DNA from: Lentilactobacillus otakiensis DSM 19908 = JCM 15040
GTDB lineage: Bacteria; Bacillota; Bacilli; Lactobacillales; Lactobacillaceae
Direction: 5' to 3'
Length of the DNA: 64,000 nt
Assembly: GCF_001434145.1 (NCBI RefSeq)
Contig: NZ_AZED01000011.1
Location: forward strand, 62,667 to 126,666
The first letter of the stretch is position 1; the number at the start of each line of letters is the position of its first letter. Made by a program: the position numbers and the translations under genes. A model generated the notes under the pieces. The model saw only the letters and a list, made by a program, of their open reading frames with translations, made no database searches and was not told the origin of the DNA. This document shows, piece by piece, positions 36,468-44,945 of this stretch.

Positions 36468-38309
36468 TTATTGGTATGAGTAATATGCATTAGCAGGTTT
36501 ACCAAAAGTCCCTGGTATCAAATCTCCATTCGATACTTTGTAGGTAATCGTGCTATCTGTCGATTTAGTTGTTCCATCCTGATTGAATACCGGGTAGGTA
36601 GGTGACGTTAAGGTTGTCATATTATTATCACTCAAGTATTTCATAACATCACTAGCTGAGAATGAAGCGCCAGATACTCCTTTAAATCCGTTAAAATTCA
36701 AATTTGCGAGTGAATATTCATTTTGAGCTTCAGCCTTAAACGCATCGTTAACTGCCTGAAGGGCCGTATCTTTGTCAACGTAATTTGCGAGGACTTTAGC
36801 TACAACAGTCTTATCTTTAATAGCATCCGTTGCATTAGTTGTTACTGTAATATAGCCACCTTGCGGGGTCTTTTCACTTAAACTAACAGTCCCAACAATC
36901 ACTGAAGAACTCGTCCCTGTTAATTGATGAGTACTCAGTAAATTGATCCCTTGGAACGCATAAGGTGTAATCGGGCTTACAGTAGTAGCTGGTACAGGCA
37001 CAACACTAATATAAACTTGTCCACCAAATGTACCACGCGCAATCTGATCAATTTGAGCGGTGGTCAGTGCATTTGTAGTGGTATCAAGCTGGAATCCAGA
37101 ACCACTCAATGCAGAAACAAGTTGTGATTGAATGTTGGCTTGATCAGTTGAATTCAATGCCCAGTTAGTATTACCACTTGGCAAGTATCCAACATTGGCA
37201 CCTTTAGTAGCTCCAGACTTAACCCAGTCGCTGTACTTAAGAATCGTGCTATCAGGTTTTACAAAGTTAATTCGTACCGCATTATCCGCAATATTCGTAA
37301 TCTTGTTAACAGCAATATTAGTTGAACTACCAAAGTTAGTCTGAGCAATCTGAGCAATCTGTGCAGTGCTCAAATTATCCAATCCATAACTCGTACCATT
37401 CAAGGCGCCACGAATTTGGTTCAAGATGCTTGAACGATCTGAACTTGAGATAGTCCAGTTATTACCATCAAGATAACCAAAGTTGGTACCCTTAGTAGCG
37501 CCGTTACGAGTAACCGTAATTGATTTAACAACGTTGTTATTGTTGCTTGGATCTACCAAATTAATTTGAATGGCGTTGTCAGCGATTGGTGCTTGAGCTT
37601 GAGTCAAACCACTCATCAAGATCCAGCCGTTAGGTGCTGTTGTTGCAGCGTTTGTGGCCGTGATGTGAACCCATTGATCGTTTTCACGAGTTCGAGTTCC
37701 CACTTGGTCAATCTTGAATGTCGTGTTGGCATATGGTGTTGAGTCGGTAATTGCTCGGCCAACCTTATATTGTGTCCATGCAGGCTGCTGATAAGTAACG
37801 GTCTTAAAATCATTTGCAGTACCTGGATTGGCAATCTTGTAAGTAGCATTTTGTTGGGCAGTGGTCAAAGTCGACAAGTTCTGGTTATTAAATGTGGTGT
37901 ATTGAGTTACCCCACCACCAAAGCTTGATAAGCTCTTACCGCCATAAATCCAGCCACGATACTGACCATCGAAGGTAACGACTTTGAAGTAAACCGATCC
38001 CCTGTTGGTGGTTGCGACTTGATAAGCCCGGACGTTGCTGGTTGAAACGTTTGAGTTTGCCAACCCCATCAATGTACTTTGACTCGCAACTTTTCGAGCA
38101 CCTTTCAATGTGCCGGCCTTAGTGTACAAGGCATGAGTCCCAGTAAAATTAACATTTCTGTTCTGTGCCAAAGTTGACATCTTTTGATTTGATGTCACGT
38201 GTGCATATGTTTTAGCACTCGCATTTTGAGCATTTGTTGTTCCCGCAACTGCAATGAAGCCCAGTGCAGCGATGGACAGGAATAATGATCGTTTAAGATC
38301 AAATTTCAT
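36468..38309 (-). CDS. S-layer-type surface protein, subfamily B (slp7)
   Basis: A 613-residue paralogue. The ATG at 38309 is eight bases after GGAGG. The signal peptide ends NASA-KTYAH. The wall-binding part is as in the others (YFKVVTFDG...RGWIYGGKS, where Tyr of the usual YYKVV is Phe). The two repeats start DNAIQINLVDPSNNNNVVKS and DNAVRINFVKPDSTILKYSD. The last 180 residues (SPITPYAFQGINLLSTHQLTG onward) resemble the layout of slp8 and slp5 C-termini only loosely. Confidence 0.88.
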   Translation of the reverse strand: MKFDLKRSLFLSIAALGFIAVAGTTNAQNASAKTYAHVTSNQKMSTLAQNRNVNFTGTHALYTKAGTLKGARKVASQSTLMGLANSNVSTSNVRAYQVATTNRGSVYFKVVTFDGQYRGWIYGGKSLSSFGGGVTQYTTFNNQNLSTLTTAQQNATYKIANPGTANDFKTVTYQQPAWTQYKVGRAITDSTPYANTTFKIDQVGTRTRENDQWVHITATNAATTAPNGWILMSGLTQAQAPIADNAIQINLVDPSNNNNVVKSITVTRNGATKGTNFGYLDGNNWTISSSDRSSILNQIRGALNGTSYGLDNLSTAQIAQIAQTNFGSSTNIAVNKITNIADNAVRINFVKPDSTILKYSDWVKSGATKGANVGYLPSGNTNWALNSTDQANIQSQLVSALSGSGFQLDTTTNALTTAQIDQIARGTFGGQVYISVVPVPATTVSPITPYAFQGINLLSTHQLTGTSSSVIVGTVSLSEKTPQGGYITVTTNATDAIKDKTVVAKVLANYVDKDTALQAVNDAFKAEAQNEYSLANLNFNGFKGVSGASFSASDVMKYLSDNNMTTLTSPTYPVFNQDGTTKSTDSTITYKVSNGDLIPGTFGKPANAYYSYQ

Positions 38310-38391
38310 ATCTAACCCCTCCTCAGAAATATGTAACATAATACCTTTCCTTTACCTAACCCATTATATATGACTAATTGAGGGGGTACAA

Positions 38392-38430
38392 TAAAATAAC
38401 CTTGGAAATTAAAAAAACGTTTCCAGGGTT
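38392..38430 (-). terminator. Carbonic anhydrase terminator
   Basis: AACCCTGGAAA/TTTCCAAGGTT stem (one mismatch) followed by ATTTTATTG on the minus strand. Confidence 0.7.
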
Positions 38431-38439
38431 ATTATATTG

Positions 38440-39072
38440 CTACTTATAAAATTCGATTGATCGCCCATTCAAGGGTTGTAATTTTCGGTCATCTTTGCCG
38501 AAATGTTTCCTAAACCACTCAACCTGATCGTCGCTGACCGTGAAATCAGGATTGCTAACCAGCAGCCATTCGACACCCTCGGTCAATGGTGGTGTCGTCA
38601 ATGATCCCAGGTAGTGGAACCCGACTGGATACCATGGCGCCCAGTCTTTGATGTTCAAATCGACTGGTTCCGTCTCACCTTTTTCATAGTTATCGATAAT
38701 CTTTTGAAATGGTGCATTAGGTGTTTCACCGTGCTCCACCAATAGTGCCACGACACACAATTGACCAATCACGTTTTTGTGAACCATGTGAATTTCCAAT
38801 GGGCAACGTCGTCCATTAATCACGTGTTCCGATGGTGAATGGAAATGCGCCTGCTGGAATTCAAAGTTGCGACCGAAGATTTCTGCCGACCCCGATCCAG
38901 TTAAGCGAATGGTGGTGCCATCATCGATTTCTTGTTTTAATCGGTAGTCCTCTAAAACATGGTAATTCAACTGACCACGTTTGGCGGACAACTTACTCGT
39001 ATCAATTTTAATTGGTGACTGCAGTTCCCCGAAACCGTTAGGCCACTTGTCCTGCTGATTGTAATCAAGCAT
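38440..39072 (-). CDS. Alpha-class carbonic anhydrase
   Basis: Interconverts CO2 and bicarbonate with a zinc ion. The 210-residue protein has the zinc His residues in QAHFHSPSEH and EIHMVHKN and the GSLTTPPLTEGVEW segment, all diagnostic of the alpha class. There is no signal peptide, so it should be cytosolic, which is less common for bacterial alpha enzymes. It sits alone inside the S-layer array with its own GGAGG site and terminator. Confidence 0.93.
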   Translation of the reverse strand: MLDYNQQDKWPNGFGELQSPIKIDTSKLSAKRGQLNYHVLEDYRLKQEIDDGTTIRLTGSGSAEIFGRNFEFQQAHFHSPSEHVINGRRCPLEIHMVHKNVIGQLCVVALLVEHGETPNAPFQKIIDNYEKGETEPVDLNIKDWAPWYPVGFHYLGSLTTPPLTEGVEWLLVSNPDFTVSDDQVEWFRKHFGKDDRKLQPLNGRSIEFYK

Positions 39073-39127
39073 ATACGTTCCTCCCCCGTTAGCGCTTCAG
39101 ACTTTATTTTACACTTTTTGGGCAAAA

Positions 39128-39235
39128 TAAAGAAGCCACCCCTGAGAGGATGGCTTCCTTTTATTTGAAATATGTTTCAAAGAGCAACAACCTGCATGTA
39201 AGCCAACTTACATTCCGGTTATTAACCGCTCTTTT
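39128..39235 (-). terminator. slp8 terminators (two hairpins in series)
   Basis: AAAGAGC..GCTCTTT with an inner GTAAG/CTTAC stem (about 39178-39235), then AGGAAGCCATCC/GGGGTGGCTTCT followed by TTATTTTG (39128-39159). Confidence 0.75.
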
Positions 39236-39246
39236 CCACACTCTGA

Positions 39247-40854
39247 TTAATCGTAAAATGAGTAGAACACATTAACCGGTGACCCAATCGTCCCATTCGA
39301 TGCTGAACTTGCAGAGTAGTTAATCGTGTTCCAGACAACTTGGATATTGTTGCCATTGGCACCACTTGCAGGAACGATGAATTGCGGATACTTAGGTGAT
39401 TGCAAGGTCATCAAGCTTGGATTACTACGTACATAGCTCATCAGCTGATCGCTGGTAAATGTCGAGCCGTTCGCTGCACTGCCATTGGTGAAGTTCAAGC
39501 CAGATGGTGCAACGTATTGCCCTTCAGCGGCGGTCTTGAACATGGTGTTCAAACAAGTCAGGTATGCTGGCCCAAAATTATCTTTATCATTATTGTAAGC
39601 CGTGGTCATTTCACTCAAAATGGTCTGCTGCTGTGCTTGGGTAAAATTATTGAAATCAGATGCAGACAGGTAACCTGTTTGATTGCCGGTCGTATTTGGA
39701 TTGGTATCAATAAAGTTACCACCGGCATTCACAACGCCATTATTCACACCAGTCAGTGCGTGTGTGCCCAAGTTGTTAGTAGCGCTGGCATTCGTGTTGG
39801 TTGCATATGGTGTGATGGTGCTAAATGCGGTGTTGGTCGTGGTACTGACAACCGGAATGTTGACGTTGCCGGTTCCAAATTGAGCAGCAGCCAAGGCAGC
39901 CCGCTCAACCGTGGTCAAGGTGCTGGAATCCAGTTTGTAACCACTGTTAGCCAAGCCGGAATTGATTTGGCTAAGAATGTCATTGGCTTGAGCATCCGTC
40001 AAAGTCCAAAGACCGGAAGTCGTTGAATATTGACCTAAAGTCGTGCCTTTGACAGCGTTAGTAACAGCGTAATCAACGGTTTTAACGGTCTTGCCATTTG
40101 GATCATTCAAATTAATCCGAATCGCGTTGTCGGCTTGCTGAGTCTGAACAGGAGTTAAGTCACTCAAACGAATCCAGCCATTGGCAGCGGTGTTAGCAGG
40201 TTGTAATGATGTAATGTGAACCCAAACATCATCACTGCCTTCACGGGTTCTGAAGCCACTTTGGTCAATCTTAAAGGTTGCGTTGGCGTAAGGTGTTGAA
40301 TCAGTGATCGCCTGGCCAATCTTATACTGGGTATATTGTGGTGCGTCCCAGGTTACTGAATCAGTGCCGGTTCCTGGCGTGGTAATCTTGTAAGTCGTCA
40401 ATTGTGGGTTAACGCCACTCATGACGGTTGGTGAAAATGTCGTGTAAGGTGCAATTCCACCAGCAAAGCTGCTTTGTGATTTACCACCATAGATCCAACC
40501 ACGGAAGTTCTGGTCAAATGAAACAACCTTGTAGTATACCGAACCTCGGTTAGTTGTTGCGACACGGTAAACCCGGAAGTTCGCAGTCGATACTTTGGCA
40601 TTTGCCAAATTAGTGACAGTTGATTTGGAAGCAACTACTCGAGCTCCTCGTAAGGTGCCAGCCTTATTATATAAAGCATTGGTCCCAGTCATGGTGACAT
40701 TTCGAGTCGTTGGATCAGAGTTCAAAACTGAATTAAATGTGACTTTAGCGTAAGTCTTAGCGCTGGCAGTCTGGCTGGTCGCAACCCCCGCTGCGGATAC
40801 CAAGCCTAATGCTGCTATTGAGATAAATAATGACTTTTTAAGATTCATTTGCAT
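39247..40854 (-). CDS. S-layer-type surface protein, subfamily B (slp8)
   Basis: A 535-residue paralogue with the ATG nine bases after GGAGG. Cleavage is about after TASA-KTYAK. It differs from slp4-7 in having only one of the 85-residue repeats (DNAIRINLNDPNGKTVKTVD to FGTGNVNIPVVSTTTN). The outer part, from STITPYATNTNASATNN, includes a Asn/Thr-rich stretch. The second wall-binding block reads TREGSDDVWVHI, with two extra residues against the other copies. Confidence 0.88.
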   Translation of the reverse strand: MQMNLKKSLFISIAALGLVSAAGVATSQTASAKTYAKVTFNSVLNSDPTTRNVTMTGTNALYNKAGTLRGARVVASKSTVTNLANAKVSTANFRVYRVATTNRGSVYYKVVSFDQNFRGWIYGGKSQSSFAGGIAPYTTFSPTVMSGVNPQLTTYKITTPGTGTDSVTWDAPQYTQYKIGQAITDSTPYANATFKIDQSGFRTREGSDDVWVHITSLQPANTAANGWIRLSDLTPVQTQQADNAIRINLNDPNGKTVKTVDYAVTNAVKGTTLGQYSTTSGLWTLTDAQANDILSQINSGLANSGYKLDSSTLTTVERAALAAAQFGTGNVNIPVVSTTTNTAFSTITPYATNTNASATNNLGTHALTGVNNGVVNAGGNFIDTNPNTTGNQTGYLSASDFNNFTQAQQQTILSEMTTAYNNDKDNFGPAYLTCLNTMFKTAAEGQYVAPSGLNFTNGSAANGSTFTSDQLMSYVRSNPSLMTLQSPKYPQFIVPASGANGNNIQVVWNTINYSASSASNGTIGSPVNVFYSFYD

Positions 40855-40943
40855 ATTTGATCCCCTCCTAATACATATCTTTACTACACCTATATTGTAA
40901 CGCTTCCAAAATTGGGTTGTGTGGAAATGAGCTTTTGGATTAA

Positions 40944-41159
40944 TTATGGCTTTAACTCCGGATCCTCAGCCATGTCCTTTTGATAATCATAATTCTGCCA
41001 CTCAGATTGCTCAAAAATGTTTTGATGAACGGGTGTGTATGAAATCTTCCCGTCGTCACTCGATGAAACCTCAAAACGAGTTCCAACAACTGCTTTCAAT
41101 TCCACAGGTACTGGCAACACCAACTCACCATCAATCTTCTGTACTTCAACTATCGCCAT
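40944..41159 (-). CDS. Orphan AbrB/MazE-type antitoxin-like protein
   Basis: A 71-residue protein MAIVEVQKIDGELVLPVPVE followed by VGTRFEVSSSDDGKISYTP. This is the swapped-hairpin beta-fold pattern of MazE/SpoVT-AbrB DNA-binding domains, with an acidic C-terminal tail that would wrap a toxin. GGAGG lies seven bases before the ATG at 41159. No toxin gene follows; slp8 is next. It may act in trans or be a remnant of a toxin-antitoxin pair. Confidence 0.65.
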   Translation of the reverse strand: MAIVEVQKIDGELVLPVPVELKAVVGTRFEVSSSDDGKISYTPVHQNIFEQSEWQNYDYQKDMAEDPELKP

Positions 41160-41182
41160 CCGATCACCTCCATCGAAATTTA

Positions 41183-41222
41183 ACAAAAATCCCCGCCCCA
41201 GCCAAAGCTGAAACGAGGATTC
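41183..41222 (-). terminator. Terminator after the truncated slp9
   Basis: AATCCTCG.AGC pairs with GCT.CG.GGATT and is followed by TTTTTG on the minus strand. Confidence 0.75.
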
Positions 41223-41241
41223 AAAATTCAATGTTCAAATA

Positions 41242-41979
41242 TTATTGAGTAATAGTGCCGGTTGCAGTTAAGCCATCAAGCTTAATCCAGCCGTTAACAA
41301 CAGTATATTCTGGTGTTGTTGAAACGATGTATACCCAAGTGTCGCCTTCTTGAGTTCGAGTTCCGATACGGTCAAGACGGAATCTTGCCATACCGTAGTT
41401 CGAAGTGTTATCAATTTGGCGATCGTCATGGTTCAATTTGTATTCTGTGTACATTGGATCCATGTAGGTTGCGCTGCGACCATCATTGGCAATACCAGGA
41501 TTGGTAATGCGGTATTCAGTGGTCTTTTGAGTTGGGGTCAAAGTACCTTCAGTAAAGGTTTGAGTTGGTCGGATACCACCGCCAAAGGTTGAAGTGCTAC
41601 GGCCACCGTAAACCCAGCCACGATATTGGCCGTCAAATGAAACAACCTTGTAGTAAACGGAACCCTTGCTGGTAACACCGTAACGGTATGCACGCAAGTT
41701 ATTCTTTGATTGATGTTCACCAATGAGGTCCTTGATGGTTGCTTTAGTAGCAACAACACGAGCACCCTTCAAAGTGCCCATCTTGTTGTACATAGCATTG
41801 CTGCCAGTGAAGACAACGTTTCTGTCATATGGGTTAGTCTTTAAAACACGGTTAACCTTAGTTGTTGGATATGACTTCTTCTTGGCATTAGCAGTTGTAG
41901 TCCCCGCTGCAGCAAACAAACCAAGAGCTGCGATAGATACAAATACAGTAATGAACGAATATACGAAAAAGGCCGACAA
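41242..41979 (-). pseudogene. 5'-truncated S-layer paralogue (slp9)
   Basis: About 240 codons match only the wall-binding half of the family ([20 protein letters not shown] and DGRSATYMDPMYTEYKLN...TQEGDTWVYI), ending soon after WIKLDGL, so the S-layer assembly domain is absent. The signal peptide core VSIAALGLFAAAG is present, but the basic start is replaced. The only upstream start codon, a TTG at 41977-41979, lies inside the terminator stem of the DUF2922 gene and has no ribosome site. It is most likely silent, as a recombination reservoir or remnant, unless transcribed by read-through. Confidence 0.75.
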
Positions 41980-42003
41980 CAGGAATATTTCCCATTGTCG
42001 GCC
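41966..42003 (-). terminator. Terminator of the sigma-DUF1659-DUF2922 unit
   Basis: GGCCGACAA/TTGTCGGCC, 9-bp perfect stem, followed by TTTTTCG on the minus strand. It overlaps the broken 5' end of slp9. Confidence 0.88.
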
Positions 42004-42049
42004 TCTTCATCGGTAACCGTAGCTAATTACCGCTATGCAATTGTGTTAA

Positions 42050-42277
42050 TTATTCTCCGCGAGTATCGAACAACTTATCGATTTCAGTCTTACGATATTG
42101 AGCGGCGATTGGTGTGGCGTATGGATCGATGCCGTCACGGTCGAACATCTTTAATTTAGAGATGTCTTCCATGGCTTTGGTAACAGCGTCGGCATTCAAG
42201 TCCCCGTTGGCATAGTTGATTGACAGAGTCTTGAGCTTCTCGTCTGAAGTTTTGAAAATCAATTCTAATTTACGCAT
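42050..42277 (-). CDS. DUF2922 family protein
   Basis: A 75-residue protein MRKLELIFKTSDEKLKTLSI...DLNADAVTKAMEDISKLKMF, matching DUF2922. This small family is usually encoded right after a DUF1659 protein in Firmicutes. Its role is unknown. It is the last gene of the unit, with a good GGAGG site. Confidence 0.8.
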   Translation of the reverse strand: MRKLELIFKTSDEKLKTLSINYANGDLNADAVTKAMEDISKLKMFDRDGIDPYATPIAAQYRKTEIDKLFDTRGE

Positions 42278-42306
42278 ATGTGTTTCCTCCTATTAGTTAG
42301 TTAAGA

Positions 42307-42564
42307 TTACGCTTTTGGTGCTGCTGGAGCAGCTGGTGCTGGCTGTGCTTTTGGTGCGTCACTGAGTTCAACATGGTCAGTTGAAGATACTGATGCGTCA
42401 GTGATGTTGCCGTCGATCAGGCTTTCAAGGACCTTGGCGAATGAAGCAACTTTTTCGGCGGTTACATTTTCAGTAACGTACGCAAAAGAATGCTTAACAC
42501 CCTTCTTGTGATCCTCATTAACCAACGTATAGGTAACATTTGATTTCATCCAATCTTTTTGCAT
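42307..42564 (-). CDS. DUF1659-like protein
   Basis: An 85-residue protein with ENVTAEKVASFAKVLESLIDG, the conserved helix of DUF1659-type proteins, and an unusual Ala/Pro-rich tail (KAQPAPAAPAAPKA). It is paired with DUF2922 downstream and a sigma-like factor upstream. The function is unknown. Confidence 0.65.
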   Translation of the reverse strand: MQKDWMKSNVTYTLVNEDHKKGVKHSFAYVTENVTAEKVASFAKVLESLIDGNITDASVSSTDHVELSDAPKAQPAPAAPAAPKA

Positions 42565-42599
42565 ATTCTTTCTCCCTTTTTCTGATTAGTTTGTAAGTC

Positions 42600-42611
42600 G
42601 TTGGCGCCAAC
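42600..42611. promoter_or_regulatory. 12-bp palindrome before the DUF1659-DUF2922 pair
   Basis: GTTGGCGCCAAC is a perfect palindrome 36 bp upstream of the DUF1659-like start and after the sigma gene. A possible operator or part of a dedicated promoter. Confidence 0.35.
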
Positions 42612-42660
42612 CCTTACATATGTTACTAACAAAATGAACCCCCAAAAGTGTTACCTTTTT

Positions 42661-43203
42661 TTAGAACTTTTTTTGAAGTTTCGCAATAACCTTGTTACGC
42701 CAGGCATGAACCGACTTTCGGCTCACGTTACACTCCTTGGCAATCTCCGAAATATTCATTCCATAATCATATGCCAGAACTAAATATCTGATTTCTTTCG
42801 CGTTCAGATACTGCATTAATTCTTTAGAAAGAATGTGCGTGTCGTAATAGCCCACTGAGTTTTGATTGTCAGGAAGTTCCGCCAGCGGATCCACATTGTC
42901 ATCAGGAACTTCAATATGCTCAGTAATCGTAATTTGTTTGTGCAGATAATTAATCAAATCCCAATAGACACCACGATAGATAAATGCCAGATATGATTCT
43001 GGTTCCTTCTTCAGATTAATTGCCCGGATGTATTTTTCTACAAAGGATAACATCCCCTCTTGGACCATATCCTCATAATAGGTGTTGGTCTTGGAGATGT
43101 GCAGCTTCTTGAGGACACCATACACCACCAGCTCATGGTCGCCGTCTAATAGGAAGTTGAATGCGTCTTGGTACAATTTGATTTGCTTGTCGTCTTGTTT
43201 CAT
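42661..43203 (-). CDS. Sigma-70 family RNA polymerase sigma factor
   Basis: A 180-residue alternative sigma factor. Region 2 is seen in YYEDMVQEGMLSFVEKYIRA and YRGVYWDLINYLHKQ (about residues 40-95). Region 4 has a helix-turn-helix in MNISEIAKECNVSRKSVHAWRN near the C-terminus. It resembles the SigH/ComX-like group. I chose the ATG at 43203 with AAAGGTGG upstream. It probably drives the DUF1659-DUF2922 genes, and no anti-sigma gene is adjacent. Confidence 0.82.
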   Translation of the reverse strand: MKQDDKQIKLYQDAFNFLLDGDHELVVYGVLKKLHISKTNTYYEDMVQEGMLSFVEKYIRAINLKKEPESYLAFIYRGVYWDLINYLHKQITITEHIEVPDDNVDPLAELPDNQNSVGYYDTHILSKELMQYLNAKEIRYLVLAYDYGMNISEIAKECNVSRKSVHAWRNKVIAKLQKKF

Positions 43204-43426
43204 TATGAATCCACCTTTAATTTTGTTGGGTGATCCATTGGCCAATGTCACAAGAAGATAGTATATATAGTAGGAAGCGTGCGAACAACGCGGGAGATTT
43301 ATTTTGTTTATGGGGTGTAAAGGCTGATGTGGTGCGTTTATTGCGCGTTCCCCTCGGCTGACTTTTTAGGAAAATGCAGCGATTTGGTGAATCTTTCGTA
43401 TAATATGTATTTAACGAGGTGATTGG

Positions 43427-43912
43427 ATGAAAATGGCGACGGAACAAGAAGCATTGGATTTGCTGGGACAAGTTGGCATTACATATCGGCGAGTCGACCA
43501 CCCTGCCATTTGGACAATGGATGATCCGAATGCGCCCAAGGGACTGGCTGAGGTGAAGAATCTTTTGCTGAAGGATAAGAAAAGTGACCAGTTCTATCTG
43601 TACTTGGTGGATGACCACCGGGTGGATTTTAAGTCGCTGACCGATCAATTGGGGCTGGCGCACAGCCGGTTGACCTTCGCCAGTGAAGAGGAGTTGGAAT
43701 CATTGCTTGGCGTTGTGTCGGGCATGGTCACCCCACTAGCGTTGATGCACGATACCGACGACCAGGTGAAGGTGCTGATTAACAAGTCACTCCAAAGCAT
43801 GCCGGAAATCTCGGCGCACCCGAATGTGAATACGGCGACGATCTTGATGTCGTATGCGGATTTGGTGAAGGTGTTGGCGGCGATGGGGAAGGTGCCGGTT
43901 GTGATTGAATAG
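43427..43912 (+). CDS. ProX/YbaK-like aminoacyl-tRNA deacylase
   Basis: A 161-residue free-standing editing domain related to the insertion domain of prolyl-tRNA synthetase (PrdX/ProXp). It would hydrolyse mis-acylated tRNA such as Ala-tRNA-Pro. Family features are YRRVDHPAIWTMDD near the N-terminus, LLLKDKKSDQFYLYLVDDHRVDFKSL broken by family positions, and GVVSGMVTPLALMHD, the substrate-binding G.V.P.G/M loop. GAGGTG lies seven bases before the ATG. Confidence 0.88.
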   Translation: MKMATEQEALDLLGQVGITYRRVDHPAIWTMDDPNAPKGLAEVKNLLLKDKKSDQFYLYLVDDHRVDFKSLTDQLGLAHSRLTFASEEELESLLGVVSGMVTPLALMHDTDDQVKVLINKSLQSMPEISAHPNVNTATILMSYADLVKVLAAMGKVPVVIE

Positions 43913-43913
43913 T

Positions 43914-43963
43914 AAAAGGCTGATGAACAGTTCCTCGTGTGAGGGGCGTTCATCAGCCTTTTT
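43914..43963. terminator. Bidirectional terminator
   Basis: AAAAGGCTGATGAAC/GTTCATCAGCCTTTTT between two convergent genes, with A and T tracts on both sides. Confidence 0.9.
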
Positions 43964-43983
43964 GGTTTGCCTTGCTATTCTTT

Positions 43984-44406
43984 TTAAATCTCATCCGGAT
44001 ACTCATAATGCAGCCCCGGCACGCCCAATGTATTGAGCATGTCGACCTTGAGATAGTCCAAGATATTTTCCGGAATCTCAGGTGCAACCAAGACAGCGAC
44101 GTTTCTGGATGCTACCACGCCTTTGACCAAATTACGGTCGTTGCCGTCCACTTGGAAGTGGGCTTCATCGATTGGTTCATATTTGTAACCCAGGCCACTT
44201 TGGATTCCTTCCGTCAGAATGTCTTCAATGGCCGTGTCTGGGTAGTCTTGATGATGCTGAACAATGCCGATAATCTGACCGTGTCCCCAATCGAAGATCG
44301 AGAAGTTGCCGTCAGGATCACTGACCATTCGCGTTAATGCAGGTACGATGTCGCTTAAGTTCTTGCGACTGACTTTTTTGATTTGTTCGTTATTTTCATT
44401 TGCCAT
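43984..44406 (-). CDS. Hypothetical protein, 140 residues
   Basis: A soluble acidic protein starting MANENNEQIKKVSRKNLSD with ALTRMVSDPDGNFSIFDWGH and the tail GVPGLHYEYPDEI. There is no signal peptide or membrane segment. The ATG at 44406 was preferred to an earlier start 29 codons upstream, whose translation includes a Cys-rich segment unlikely to be coding. I do not recognise the family. Confidence 0.65.
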   Translation of the reverse strand: MANENNEQIKKVSRKNLSDIVPALTRMVSDPDGNFSIFDWGHGQIIGIVQHHQDYPDTAIEDILTEGIQSGLGYKYEPIDEAHFQVDGNDRNLVKGVVASRNVAVLVAPEIPENILDYLKVDMLNTLGVPGLHYEYPDEI

Positions 44407-44548
44407 ATTCTCATCCCATGTTTGTATAAATTTAGTACTCTCATAGTAAATGCTACAACAATTTGAATGCGCTAACAAGCAGAGTATATCCATATTAGCG
44501 CGGCATGAACGAACTCAATTTTCTCTAAGCTAAACTGTTTCACCATAA

Positions 44549-44582
44549 TAAAAGGGATCCAGCCACAATCGACTGCATCCCC
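44549..44582 (-). terminator. Terminator of the HPr-like gene
   Basis: GGGGATGCAG/CTGGATCCC stem followed by TTTTATTATG on the minus strand. Confidence 0.75.
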
Positions 44583-44598
44583 ATTTCTACATATTCAC

Positions 44599-44886
44599 TT
44601 AATTTGCGTCAAGTGCGACCTGTTCGACGACACCTTCACTCTTCAAATAGTCAACGATGCCAGCCATGGCTTCCTGCTCATCTTCGCCGTTAGCCTGAAT
44701 TTCAACGTAGCTATCCTGGGGAATTCCCAACGACATGACGCCCATGATTGATTTAAGATTAACCGTCTTACCATTATACGTGAGCGTGACGTCCGATGCG
44801 TAATTTTGGGCTGCCATAACCAATCGAGTTGCCGGCCGTGACATGATTCCCGTCTCTGCTAATACCTTGAATCTACTCATTTCCAT
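44599..44886 (-). CDS. Crh-like HPr paralogue (Met15, Ser46)
   Basis: A 95-residue HPr-fold protein. The active-site segment of HPr (TGIHARPAT) reads TGIMSRPAT, so the phosphorylated His15 is Met15 and sugar transport phosphorelay is impossible. The regulatory segment VNLKSIMGVMSLG is intact, with Ser at residue 46, the target of HPr kinase. This is the pattern of Bacillus Crh (which has Gln15), a corepressor for CcpA. A matching cre box lies upstream at 44946. A catabolite-repression role is inference; the residue changes are seen directly. Confidence 0.85.
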   Translation of the reverse strand: MEMSRFKVLAETGIMSRPATRLVMAAQNYASDVTLTYNGKTVNLKSIMGVMSLGIPQDSYVEIQANGEDEQEAMAGIVDYLKSEGVVEQVALDAN

Positions 44887-44945
44887 TTCACTTCGCCTCT
44901 TAGATTGATTGACTTTGATTCTTAAACTAATATATTAATGGATAT

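Noticed and set aside
40944-41159. Complete toxin-antitoxin locus at the orphan AbrB-type gene
   Set aside because: No toxin-like ORF lies on either side; the neighbours are S-layer genes.
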